A DNA stretch of 64,000 nt from Streptoalloteichus hindustanus. GTDB taxonomy: Bacteria; Actinomycetota; Actinomycetes; Mycobacteriales; Pseudonocardiaceae. The translations under genes and the position numbers were made by a program. Positions within the stretch are counted from its first letter, which is position 1. Every line of letters starts with the position of its first letter. Below the pieces are notes generated by a model that did no database searches, was not told the DNA's origin, and saw only the letters and a list, made by a program, of their open reading frames with translations. The stretch is taken from NCBI RefSeq assembly GCF_900129375.1, contig NZ_FQVN01000010.1:1-64000 (forward strand), read 5' to 3'. Positions 20,717-28,691 of this stretch are shown here, piece by piece.

Positions 20717-22162
20717 ATGCAGGGGCTGCGGAAGCTGCTCTCCTGGCTGGCCGGGTCCACGTTGCTCGCGGCGGCGGCCACCGCCGCGCTGCCGGGCACC
20801 GCGACCGCGGCCGGCGAGCGGCTGGGCCACGCCGTGGCGGGCCAGCCGTACAAGAACCGCCCCACCGACAAGACCACCGACTGGCTCGGCTCGTACACGT
20901 GGCGCAACCAGCAGGTGTGGTGCGTGCAGTTCGCCCTGCACGAGCCCACCGACGACGTCGACTTCCAACCGGGTGGCCCCCTCACCACTAAGTGGGGTGA
21001 GCCACTGGCGCCCGAGGTCGCGGCGAAGGTGTCCTACCTGCTGCTGCGTTACCAGAACACCACCTCGGCCGACGAGGCCGCGGCGCTGGCCCACCTGCTG
21101 CACTCGTGGACCGCGGGCACCACCGACCCCAAGCGGCTGGACCCGGGCAACGGCTTCGAGACCATCGGGTACAACGTCCAGTCCCACCTCGACGAACTCG
21201 GCAAGAAGCAGCCGAAGGCCAAGGAGGCGGTGGGCCGGCTGGAGGCCGACGCCGAGGCGCACCGCGGGCCGTGGCAGCTCACGCTCACCCCGCCGAAGCA
21301 GGCGCAGACCGTGGGCAAGGCGGACAAGTGGACCGTCCAGGTCGTCTCGGCCACCGGCAAGCCGGTGGGCGGCGTGCCGGTGCAGCTCACGGCGACCGAG
21401 GGCACGCTCGGCGGGGACGCCGCCGGCGGCTCGGCCAAGACGCCCGCCGACGGCGCTCCGCTGGCCGTCGACGTCACCCCGACGGGCTTCACCCCGAAGC
21501 TCGCGGCCTCGGTGCGCGCGCCGAGCGCGCAGCCCGTGCTGCTGAAGCCCGGCAAGGCCGGGGTCCAGCAGGTCATCACCACCGGCGGCGAGACCCCCCT
21601 GAACAAGGAGGGGACCGTCCCGGCCCGCAACGCCCCCAGCCAGGTCACGGTGTCCAAGGTCGACGCGTCGACCGGCGCCGCGATCGCCGGCGTCTCGCTG
21701 CGGGTGACCGCCGCGGACAGGACCAGCCCCGCCCTCAAGCAGGACGACGGCAAGCTGACCGGGCAGGACGGTAAGCCGCTGGTGGTCCGCACCGGGCAGG
21801 ACGGGAAGGCCGCGGTGCCCGACCTCAAGACCCCCCAGGAGGTCTGCCTCATCGAGACCGAGGCCGCTCCCGGGTACGACAAGGGCTTCGACGCCAAGAA
21901 CCCGCCCACCGTCTGCGGCTCCCTCACCCCGGGCAGCACGCTGGCGCTGACGCTGGTCAACAAGCCCAACCCGGCGCCGAAGCCCGTGGTTCCCGTCACG
22001 ATCCCCGCCGGCTCCGAACCGGCTACCGGCGTCGCGTCGACGATGACCGTGCTCACCCCGGCCGGCATCCTCGGGCTGGGCGCGCTCACGCTGCTCGGCG
22101 CGGGGCTGGGTGGGGCGCTCTGCTGGCGACGGCTCGTCACCCGTCGGTCCGGCGGGCGGTGA
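20717..22162 (+). CDS. Cell-wall surface protein with SpaA-like domain and sortase-type tail
   Basis: 481 residues from the ATG at 20717. Signal peptide (LLSWLAGSTLLAAAATAALPGTATA). An N-terminal domain with QVWCVQFALHEPTDD; a middle immunoglobulin-like region (KWTVQVVSATGKPVGGVPVQL); and a SpaA/Cna-B-like domain (SQVTVSKVDASTGAAIAGVSLRV to VCLIETEAAPGY). The C-terminus has EPATG (434-438), a hydrophobic helix and a basic tail (RRLVTRRSGGR), the layout of a sortase sorting signal but lacking the usual Leu-Pro. The sortase gene follows after 16 bp, so this is its presumed substrate. Confidence 0.82.
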   Translation: MQGLRKLLSWLAGSTLLAAAATAALPGTATAAGERLGHAVAGQPYKNRPTDKTTDWLGSYTWRNQQVWCVQFALHEPTDDVDFQPGGPLTTKWGEPLAPEVAAKVSYLLLRYQNTTSADEAAALAHLLHSWTAGTTDPKRLDPGNGFETIGYNVQSHLDELGKKQPKAKEAVGRLEADAEAHRGPWQLTLTPPKQAQTVGKADKWTVQVVSATGKPVGGVPVQLTATEGTLGGDAAGGSAKTPADGAPLAVDVTPTGFTPKLAASVRAPSAQPVLLKPGKAGVQQVITTGGETPLNKEGTVPARNAPSQVTVSKVDASTGAAIAGVSLRVTAADRTSPALKQDDGKLTGQDGKPLVVRTGQDGKAAVPDLKTPQEVCLIETEAAPGYDKGFDAKNPPTVCGSLTPGSTLALTLVNKPNPAPKPVVPVTIPAGSEPATGVASTMTVLTPAGILGLGALTLLGAGLGGALCWRRLVTRRSGGR

Positions 22163-22178
22163 CCAGGAGGCGCTGACC

Positions 22179-22958
22179 ATGCCGGGGCGCAGACGAACGT
22201 CGGGTACACGCGGAGCGCACCGCGGCCCGGTCGGGTGGGGGTTCGCCCCCCGCCCGGCCGGGCTCGCCCTGTTGACGGTGGCGGTGCTGGCGGTGGCGCT
22301 CTGGGCGGCACCGCCGGACCTGGTGCCGGGCACTCCAACCGCCGGGGACCCGCCGCCGGCTCCGCCGGCCCACAGCCTGCGGGACGACGAGGGCCGGGAC
22401 CGCCACTGGGGCGTCCCCGGTGGCGGGGCGCCCGGGCAGGAGCCGCCGGCCGCCGAGCCGGCGGAGGGCCAGGCTGCGGCCGAGCCGGAGCCGTCGCCGC
22501 CACGCCCGGCGGCCGGCCAGCGACCGGGCACCGTGCGCCTGCCCGCCGGGGGCACAGCCCGCCTCGTGCGCAAGGAGGTCGGCCGCGACGGCGTCCTCCC
22601 GGTGCCCGAGGGCGTCGGCGACGCCACCTGGTGGGGCGCCGGGCTCCGCGCGGCGGCCGGCGCGACCGTCCTCGCCGGCCACGTCAACTGGCGCGGCGCC
22701 ACTGGGCCGTTCGCCGAGCTGTGGCGGACCCAGCGGGGGCAGGAGGTCAGCGTGGCCGACGCGGCGGGCACGGCCTGGCGCTACCGGGTGACCGAGGTGC
22801 ACACCGTCGACAAGGACGACCTGCCCGCGCGGGCCAACGCGCTGTTCGGGCAGGAGGGCGCGCACCGGCTCGTCCTCGTGACCTGCGGCGGGCGTTGGGT
22901 CGGCGGAGACCTCGGCTACGACGAGAACCGGATCGTGGTGGCCGAACCCACGACCTGA
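22179..22958 (+). CDS. Sortase (class E/F-like)
   Basis: 259 residues. An N-terminal membrane anchor (LALLTVAVLAVALWA) and a long Pro/Ala-rich linker precede the catalytic domain. The catalytic triad is visible: H168 in LAGHVNW, C236 in LVTCGGRW and R251 in DENR. It transpeptidates cell-wall surface proteins to peptidoglycan. The ATG at 22179 follows AGGAGG and lies 16 bp after the substrate gene, forming a two-gene operon. Confidence 0.9.
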   Translation: MPGRRRTSGTRGAHRGPVGWGFAPRPAGLALLTVAVLAVALWAAPPDLVPGTPTAGDPPPAPPAHSLRDDEGRDRHWGVPGGGAPGQEPPAAEPAEGQAAAEPEPSPPRPAAGQRPGTVRLPAGGTARLVRKEVGRDGVLPVPEGVGDATWWGAGLRAAAGATVLAGHVNWRGATGPFAELWRTQRGQEVSVADAAGTAWRYRVTEVHTVDKDDLPARANALFGQEGAHRLVLVTCGGRWVGGDLGYDENRIVVAEPTT

Positions 22959-23024
22959 GGCGTTGTCGGCCGGCCTCGCGGGGCGATCGAAGCCCCGCGT
23001 CGGGGTCGGACACCGCCGGACAGG

Positions 23025-23093
23025 TCTCGCGCGCGACTACAGGCCTGAAGTAGGGGGACCCCCCTGACTTCAGCATGGCAGGCGGGGCTGACA
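23025..23093. repeat. 69-nt intergenic element, copy B
   Basis: Shares TCTCGCGCGCGACTACAG and the following ~50 nt with copy A at 11570-11636. Here the first dyad has one mismatch (ACTACAG/CTGAAGT), but CTGAAGT pairs perfectly with ACTTCAG further on, enclosing AGGGGG/CCCCCT, so one strong hairpin is preserved. It lies in the 383-bp gap 22959-23341 between convergent genes. The rest of the gap has short AACGGCG direct repeats and no gene. Confidence 0.8.
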
Positions 23094-23341
23094 GTTCCGG
23101 CCGGTGAGCGCATACCTCGAACCGGGGAAAGCGCGCGGTGGTCGCGGCGAGTCGCCGAACGGCGGGCATCGAACGGCGAACGGCGGACAACGGGCGGCGC
23201 GGGCCGGGATCGGTGGCGGCCGGGGCCACCGGGGGCGCGGCCGAGCGGGCTCCTCGCCGGGACCGGCGCCCCAGCCGGACCGGGAAGGCCGTCGGCCACG
23301 CCCCAGGGGTCGGACGTCACCACCGGACGGGCCGGGCGGCG

Positions 23342-24415
23342 TCAGCCGCGCAGCACGTCCATGCTGATCACGCGGTCGTCGTCGTCGGCCAGCGTGGAGC
23401 TCCGGTTGTCCCGGTTGGACGTGGTGACCCACAGCGTGCCGTCCGGGGCGACCGCCGCGGCCCGCAGGCGACCGTTGCGCGCGGTCATCATGTGATATGC
23501 GCTGGTCCGCTCGTCCCCGGGCGCGATCGGCGCCTGCATCAGGCTCTCCCCGCGCAGCGTGGAGATGTAGAGGTAGCCGTCGCGGTAGGCGAGCCCGGAG
23601 GGGACTCCCTCCTCCGGTCGCATGACGATCACCGGGTCGAGGTGGCCCTCGCCGTTCTCGCAGTAGCCCTCGCACACCGGCCAGCCGTAGTTCCCGCCGG
23701 CCTGGATGCGGTTGACCTCGTCCCAGTTGGACTCGCCGATGTCCCCGGCGTACAGGTTCCCCTCCCGGTCCCAGGTGAGCCCCTGCACGTTGCGGTGGCC
23801 GAGGGAGTAGACCAGCGACCCCGGGAACGGGTTGCCCGGCGCCGGCTGCCCGTCCTTGGTCATCCGCAGGATCTTCCCGTTCAACGAGTTCCTGTCCTGC
23901 GCGACCTGGTAGCCGTAGGCGTCCCCGACCCCGGCGTAGAGCATCCCGTCCGGGCCGAAGGCGAGCTGGCCGCCGTTGCGGTAGAGGTGTCGCGAGATCC
24001 CGGTGACGACGGGTTCCGGCTGCTCCCCGAGCCGGAACCGGGCGATCCGGTTGTCCTCGTTGGTGGTGTAGTAGACGAAGACCCAGCCGTCGCTCGCGTA
24101 GTCCGGCGACACCGCGATGCCGAGCAACCCGCCGTCCGTGCCGTAGGCGACGGCGTCCTGGATCTTCTGCGCCTCCGTCGTCCCACTGCCGGAGACCCGG
24201 AGCACGCGCCCGGTGCCCCGCTCGGTGACCAGGGCGGTCCCGTCGGGGAGGAACGCGATGCCCCACGGCACGACGAGGCCGCCGGCGAGGGTGCGCTCCT
24301 CGTTCCGCCCCGCGGGCGGGGGCGGCGCAGCGGTGGCGGCGGGGGCGGCGCACAGGGCCACCGCGCAGGGCAGCAGGGCCAGGGCGACACCGACGACGCT
24401 GCGTCTGATGCTCAC
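23342..24415 (-). CDS. Secreted PQQ-dependent aldose sugar dehydrogenase (GSDH family)
   Basis: 357 residues. Sec signal peptide (VVGVALALLPCAVALCAAPAATA), then a six-bladed beta-propeller of the glucose/sorbosone dehydrogenase family: VPWGIAFLPDG, GTDGGLLGIAVSPDY, LYRNGGQLAFGPDGMLYAGVGD, SLGHRNVQGLTWD and NYGWPVCEGY are family blocks contributing PQQ and calcium ligands. It oxidises sugars in the cell wall space. The gene diverges from the PQQ biosynthesis genes, which provide its cofactor; that genomic pairing supports PQQ dependence. Confidence 0.9.
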   Translation of the reverse strand: MSIRRSVVGVALALLPCAVALCAAPAATAAPPPPAGRNEERTLAGGLVVPWGIAFLPDGTALVTERGTGRVLRVSGSGTTEAQKIQDAVAYGTDGGLLGIAVSPDYASDGWVFVYYTTNEDNRIARFRLGEQPEPVVTGISRHLYRNGGQLAFGPDGMLYAGVGDAYGYQVAQDRNSLNGKILRMTKDGQPAPGNPFPGSLVYSLGHRNVQGLTWDREGNLYAGDIGESNWDEVNRIQAGGNYGWPVCEGYCENGEGHLDPVIVMRPEEGVPSGLAYRDGYLYISTLRGESLMQAPIAPGDERTSAYHMMTARNGRLRAAAVAPDGTLWVTTSNRDNRSSTLADDDDRVISMDVLRG

Positions 24416-24910
24416 TTAACCTCCAGGTGTGCTGACCGGGGGGGACGTCACCCCGCCGCCGGTGGTCCCGACACACGCGACGACGCCTCCCAGCGGTATC
24501 GGACGACCACCCGGTGAGCTCAATCGCTACAACGTGTGGCCCTCCCCGATGTCAACCGTGTCCCACCAGCGACGATTGTCCGGTTATGTCCGATGTGGAC
24601 AGTGCGGTGCCGCCACTGGCGCCGGGACACCCGTCCGCCGACCGCGCCGGCGTCCACCGACCGCGTCCCACCGGCATGTTGACCCGTACCCGTCACCGGG
24701 CGCGACCCGAACGACGCAGTCGACGGCGCGAACGGCCGCGTCCGTTTCGCCCTCACCACCCGTGATCGGCACGCCCCGTCACCACCTCCTCACCCGAATC
24801 GGAGTAGAGGTTCACCCCTGTAGCGCTGTTCTCTTTCCACCACCCCGAATTACGTTGGGGCCGCCCCGCGACCGGCCCGGCCGGTCGCCGACCACGAGGG
24901 AGTGAGGCCG
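24416..24910. other. Divergent regulatory gap between the sugar dehydrogenase and pqqA
   Basis: 495 bp without a convincing gene; short frames here have no ribosome-binding site or protein-like composition. It must contain the promoters of both transcripts. It is slightly less GC-rich near 24800-24860 (TTCACCCCTGTAGCGCTG and GAATTACGTTGGGG), a plausible place for the pqqA promoter, but I cannot define elements. Confidence 0.5.
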
Positions 24911-25057
24911 ATGTCCACGACCACGAACACCCGTGGGGCCGGTGCCACCGACACCGAGCGGCACACCACGACGGACTCCCGTCGCCACTGGGTGCGCCCC
25001 GACTTCACCGACTTCGACACCGCCGCCGAGGTCACCGCCTACGTGGCCCGCGGCTGA
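24911..25057 (+). CDS. pqqA: PQQ precursor peptide PqqA
   Basis: 48 residues. The C-terminal half has the PqqA pattern WxxPxFTDFxxxxEVTAYV: the Glu and Tyr of EVTAY are the two residues that PqqE cross-links and that become PQQ. ATG at 24911 with GAGGGAGTGAGG upstream. The N-terminal half is Thr/Arg-rich and longer than in many PqqA (about 23-30 residues). It is separated from pqqC by a 336-bp gap containing a strong hairpin. Position immediately before pqqC-D-E-B makes the call firm. Confidence 0.92.
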   Translation: MSTTTNTRGAGATDTERHTTTDSRRHWVRPDFTDFDTAAEVTAYVARG

Positions 25058-25225
25058 CACCGCCCGGGGCCGCGCCACTCACCGCATCGGCGTCCGAGAG
25101 GGCACGGCGTCGCCGGCTGGTCCACAGAGCTGAGCCGGTGAGAGCGCGTGGCCGTCCGATCCCGGCGAGGCGCTGGCCCACGCGGTCCGCGCCCCGACTG
25201 TTCTGATTCCGTCAGGTCCGTCCCA

Positions 25226-25274
25226 CGACCGGGCGAACACCGCGCCGTGAACCTGCGCGGTGTTCGCCCGGTCG
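25226..25274. terminator. 20-bp hairpin between pqqA and pqqC
   Basis: Perfect 20-bp arms at 25226-25245 and 25255-25274 with a 9-nt loop (CGTGAACCT). One of the strongest hairpins in the window. It lies 168 bp after pqqA and 119 bp before pqqC, so it probably ends or attenuates the pqqA transcript. The rest of the 336-bp gap shows no gene. Confidence 0.8.
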
Positions 25275-25393
25275 CCGGGCGGGCCGAGACCGCCGCGCCG
25301 GTGGCGTCACGCCCACGAGCGCCCGTCATCCGAAGAAGTGAACACGGGGGACTGCGCCTCACCGGCACGGCAGGGGGGACCGAGGTCTTCGGC

Positions 25394-26122
25394 ATGGGAA
25401 GCGCACCGACCGACCCGGACACGCCGACCGGCCCGATGCCGGCGGCGGACTTCGTCGCCGCGCTGCGGGACCTGTCCGACCGGTACTGGGACCGCCATCC
25501 GTTCCACCTCCGGCTGCACGAGGGCCGGTTGACCAAGCCCGAGCTGCAGCTGTGGGCCGCCAACCGCTGGTACTACCAGCGGTGCCTGCCGCAGAAGGAC
25601 GCGGCGATCATCGCGAACTGCCCGCTGCCGGAGGTGCGCCGGCACTGGCTGGACCGCATCGTGTACCACGACGGACGCGACGCCGGCGACGGCGGCGCGC
25701 GGAACTGGCTGCGGCTGGCCGAGGCGGTCGGGCTGGACCGCGCTGAGGTGCTGGACGAGCGGCACGTGCTGCCCGGCGTCCGGTTCGCGGTCGACGCCTA
25801 CGTGAACTTCGCCCGCGCCCGCTCCTGGCAGGAGGGCGTGGCCTCGGGGCTGACCGAGATGTTCTCGCCGGGGCTGATGCGCCGCCGGCTCGCCGACATG
25901 CGCGAGCACTACCCGTGGATCGGCGAGGAGGGGTTCGCCTACTTCACCTCGCGGTTGGCGGTGGTCGCCGGCGAGGGACGGTCCACAGTGGACATCGTGG
26001 TGCAGCACTGCGGCACCAGGGAGCAGCAGGAAGCGGCGGTGGCCGCGCTCGCGTTCAAGTGCGACGTGCTGCGCGCCATCCTCGACAGCATCGACTACGC
26101 GTGCCACCAGATCGCGCCATGA
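25394..26122 (+). CDS. pqqC: Pyrroloquinoline-quinone synthase PqqC
   Basis: 242 residues. Cofactor-less oxidase that performs the final ring closure and eight-electron oxidation to PQQ. All-helical TenA-like fold; family blocks WDRHPFHLRLHEGRLT, NRWYYQRCLPQKDAAIIANCP, IVYHDG and CDVLRAILDSIDYAC are present. ATG at 25394 is chosen by family start and a GAGG 8 bases upstream; the frame is open further 5'. Stop overlaps the pqqD start (ATGA). Confidence 0.94.
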   Translation: MGSAPTDPDTPTGPMPAADFVAALRDLSDRYWDRHPFHLRLHEGRLTKPELQLWAANRWYYQRCLPQKDAAIIANCPLPEVRRHWLDRIVYHDGRDAGDGGARNWLRLAEAVGLDRAEVLDERHVLPGVRFAVDAYVNFARARSWQEGVASGLTEMFSPGLMRRRLADMREHYPWIGEEGFAYFTSRLAVVAGEGRSTVDIVVQHCGTREQQEAAVAALAFKCDVLRAILDSIDYACHQIAP

Positions 26123-26457
26123 CGACGCCCGACTCCTCCCCCGCCGCGGCCGCGTTGCCGGGCACCGCCGTTCCCCGGCTGCGCCGAGGTGTGCGGCTCA
26201 GCTTCGACCCGACCCGCGACAGCTACGTGCTGCTGTACCCGGAGGGCGTGCTGCTGCCGAACGAGACGGCCGCGGCGGTGCTCGGCCGGTGCGACGGCGG
26301 CGCGGACGTCGCGACGATCGTGGCCTCGCTCGCCGAGGACTTCGACGGCGTCGACGCCGCCCAGGTCTCGGAACTCCTGCGCCGCCTGGTCCGCCGGCGC
26401 CTCGTGGAGATCGTGGAGAACACCGAGCCCGGGGAGGCGGTGCGCGGCGATGAGTGA
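26119..26457 (+). CDS. pqqD: PQQ biosynthesis peptide chaperone PqqD
   Basis: 112 residues. The winged-helix RiPP recognition element that binds PqqA and presents it to PqqE. Typical core: PRLRRGVRLSFDPTRDSYVLLYPEGVLLPNETAAAVL then a helical half ending in LRRLVRRRLVEIVE (ends quoted separately from motif memory of the family). Overlaps pqqC by 4 nt and pqqE by 8 nt. The N-terminal 18 residues are Pro/Ala-rich and non-conserved. Confidence 0.93.
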   Translation: MTTPDSSPAAAALPGTAVPRLRRGVRLSFDPTRDSYVLLYPEGVLLPNETAAAVLGRCDGGADVATIVASLAEDFDGVDAAQVSELLRRLVRRRLVEIVENTEPGEAVRGDE

Positions 26458-27568
26458 GCCCCGTCCCTCCGTCAACCCCCCACTCGGGCTTCTCGCCGAG
26501 CTGACCCACCGCTGTCCGCTGCACTGCGCCTACTGCTCGAATCCCGTCCAGCTCGTGCCGGCGGCCGACGAGCTGGACACCGGTCAGTGGCGTTCGGTCC
26601 TCGACCAGGCCCGACAGCTCGGTGTCCTCCAGGTCCACCTCTCCGGCGGCGAACCCATGTCCCGCCGCGATCTGCCCGCTCTGGTCGAGCACGCCCACGC
26701 GCTGGGCTGCTACGTCAACCTCGTCACGTCCGGGCTGTCGCTGACCGACGCCACCGCCACCGAGCTGGTGGCCGCGGGGCTCGACCACGTGCAACTGTCC
26801 ATTCAGGACGCTGACGCTCGACTGGCCGACGTGATCGCGGGCGTCAGGGCGCACGAGCGCAAGGTGGCCGCGGCGGCCGTGGTGCGGCGCCTCGGTCTGC
26901 CGCTGACGGTGAACGCCGTGCTCCACCGGGGAAACCTGGACCACGTCGGCGCGATCGTGGATCTCGCGGAGCGGATGGGCGCTGACCGCCTGGAGCTGGC
27001 GAACACCCAGTTCTACGGGTGGGCGTTGCGCAACCGGGCGGCGTTGTTGCCCACGGCCGCGCAACTCCGCGCCGCCGACGTCGTCGTGCGGGCCGCGACG
27101 GAGCGGTTGGCCGGCCAGATGGAGATCGCGTACGTGTACTCCGACTACCACGAGCGCCGGCCCAAACCCTGCATGAACGGCTGGGGAAGCCGTCAACTCA
27201 CGGTCGCGCCGAACGGCGACGTGCTCCCGTGCCCCGCCGCCGGGTCCATCGAGGGCCTGGCGCTGGAGAACGTGCGCACGAGGACCCTCGCCGACATCTG
27301 GTACGACTCCTCGTCCTTCAACGCCTACCGGGGCACGGGCTGGATGCGCGAGCCGTGTCGGAGCTGCGCCTTCCGGGACGTCGATCTCGGTGGCTGCCGC
27401 TGTCAGGCGTTCCTGCTCACCGGGGACGCCGCCAACACCGACCCCGTCTGTTCGCTGTCTCCGCACCGGGAGGTGGTGGACCGGGTGCTTTCCGAGCAGA
27501 CCGCCCTCGTGCCGCCGCCGAGCGTCCCCCGACGGATGCCCGCCGCCCGAAACGGGGGCGCGTCATGA
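26450..27568 (+). CDS. pqqE: PqqA peptide cyclase PqqE (radical SAM)
   Basis: 372 residues. Radical-SAM enzyme forming the Glu-Tyr carbon-carbon bond in PqqA. The SAM [4Fe-4S] cluster cysteines are C22, C26 and C29 in RCPLHCAYCSNP; LSGGEPMSR is the SAM-binding GGE motif. The C-terminal SPASM region carries auxiliary-cluster cysteines (PKPCMNGW, VLPCPAA, EPCRSCAF, LGGCRC). It begins within the end of pqqD. PqqE rather than MftC is indicated by neighbouring pqqC and pqqB. Confidence 0.94.
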   Translation: MSEPRPSVNPPLGLLAELTHRCPLHCAYCSNPVQLVPAADELDTGQWRSVLDQARQLGVLQVHLSGGEPMSRRDLPALVEHAHALGCYVNLVTSGLSLTDATATELVAAGLDHVQLSIQDADARLADVIAGVRAHERKVAAAAVVRRLGLPLTVNAVLHRGNLDHVGAIVDLAERMGADRLELANTQFYGWALRNRAALLPTAAQLRAADVVVRAATERLAGQMEIAYVYSDYHERRPKPCMNGWGSRQLTVAPNGDVLPCPAAGSIEGLALENVRTRTLADIWYDSSSFNAYRGTGWMREPCRSCAFRDVDLGGCRCQAFLLTGDAANTDPVCSLSPHREVVDRVLSEQTALVPPPSVPRRMPAARNGGAS

Positions 27569-28461
27569 GAGTCCGGTTGCTCGGAACCGCGGCTGGAGGC
27601 GGCTTTCCCCAGTGGAACTGCGCCTGCGCGTTGTGCGTGCGCGCGGGCAAACCCGGGGTTCCCACCCGCACGCAGGACAGCGTGGCGGTCAGCGGCGACG
27701 GGCGGAGTTGGTGGCTGCTCAACGCATCTCCGGATCTGCGGGCGCAGATCCTGGCCGCGCCCGAACTCACCGCGGGTCCCGGGCCGCGCGAAACGCCGCT
27801 GCGGGGCGTTTTGCTGACTGACGCGGAGCTGGATCACGCGCTGGGCGTGGTGATGCTGCGCGAGGGCATCGACCTTCGAATCCACGGCACCGCCCCGGTT
27901 CTGGACTCGGTGCGCGGCAGCTTCGGTGGTGTGCTCCAGCACTACAACGGCGTGCGGTGGTCTCTGGTGGAGCCGGACGTCGGGTTCGAGCTGGACGGCG
28001 GACTCCGGGTCACCGCGTTCTCCGTGGGCAGCAAACGCCCCAAGTACGCGAGAGAGTCCACAGTAGACGGTTCTTGGGTGGTGGCCTACCGCGTCGTCGA
28101 CCCCCGGACGGGCGGGGCTCTGCTCTACGCGCCGTGTCTGGCGGAGTGGCCCGTCGCGTTCGACGACCTGCTGCCGGCGGTCGACTGCGTGCTCCTGGAC
28201 GGCACGTTCTTCGGACCGGAGGAGATGTCCGGCGCGACCGGCGCGCGAGTAGGCGACCAGGCGCAGCGCGCAATGGGCCACCTGCCCGTTGGTGGGCCAG
28301 ACGGCACTCTGCACCGGCTGCGCGGGTTGAGCGGGTCCCGCCGGATCTACACCCATCTGAACAACACCAACCCGTTGCTCGACGCAGCCTCCCCGCAGCG
28401 AGCCGAGGTCGCCGCCGCTGGTGTCGAGATCCTGGACGACGGCACGGTTCTCGAGTTCTGA
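27565..28461 (+). CDS. pqqB: PQQ biosynthesis protein PqqB (metallo-beta-lactamase fold)
   Basis: 298 residues. Iron-dependent hydroxylase acting on the diamino-acid intermediate during PQQ assembly. N-terminal MRVRLLGTAAGGGFPQWNCAC is the PqqB signature with a zinc-site cysteine; LTDAELDHALGVVMLRE replaces the HxHxDH of the wider superfamily; YTHLNNTNPLL lies near the C-terminus. Start overlaps the pqqE stop (ATGA). Last gene of the operon; no pqqF/G-type protease follows, so PqqA cleavage must rely on a protease elsewhere. Confidence 0.94.
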   Translation: MRVRLLGTAAGGGFPQWNCACALCVRAGKPGVPTRTQDSVAVSGDGRSWWLLNASPDLRAQILAAPELTAGPGPRETPLRGVLLTDAELDHALGVVMLREGIDLRIHGTAPVLDSVRGSFGGVLQHYNGVRWSLVEPDVGFELDGGLRVTAFSVGSKRPKYARESTVDGSWVVAYRVVDPRTGGALLYAPCLAEWPVAFDDLLPAVDCVLLDGTFFGPEEMSGATGARVGDQAQRAMGHLPVGGPDGTLHRLRGLSGSRRIYTHLNNTNPLLDAASPQRAEVAAAGVEILDDGTVLEF

Positions 28462-28691
28462 CCACGCCTTCGCGCATCTCCTGGGCCGCCCACCACTTTC
28501 GCCGCCCCGCCCGAGAGCGCGGGACCGGCGGAAGCTGGTCGACACCCCCGAAGGTGCGGTTTCCCTTCCCCTCCCGGGCGTGGTTTTCCTCAGGTCAGGA
28601 CTGTGCCGCGCACCCTCGTGCCCGGAGTTCCCGCTGCCTAGCGTGAACCGCGACGAAGTTCCGCGACCGGAACCAGGGGAAGGGGACCACC

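Noticed and set aside
24911-28461. Mycofactocin cluster
   Set aside because: Radical SAM and PqqD-like genes occur in both, but PqqC, PqqB and the EVTAY motif of PqqA identify PQQ biosynthesis.
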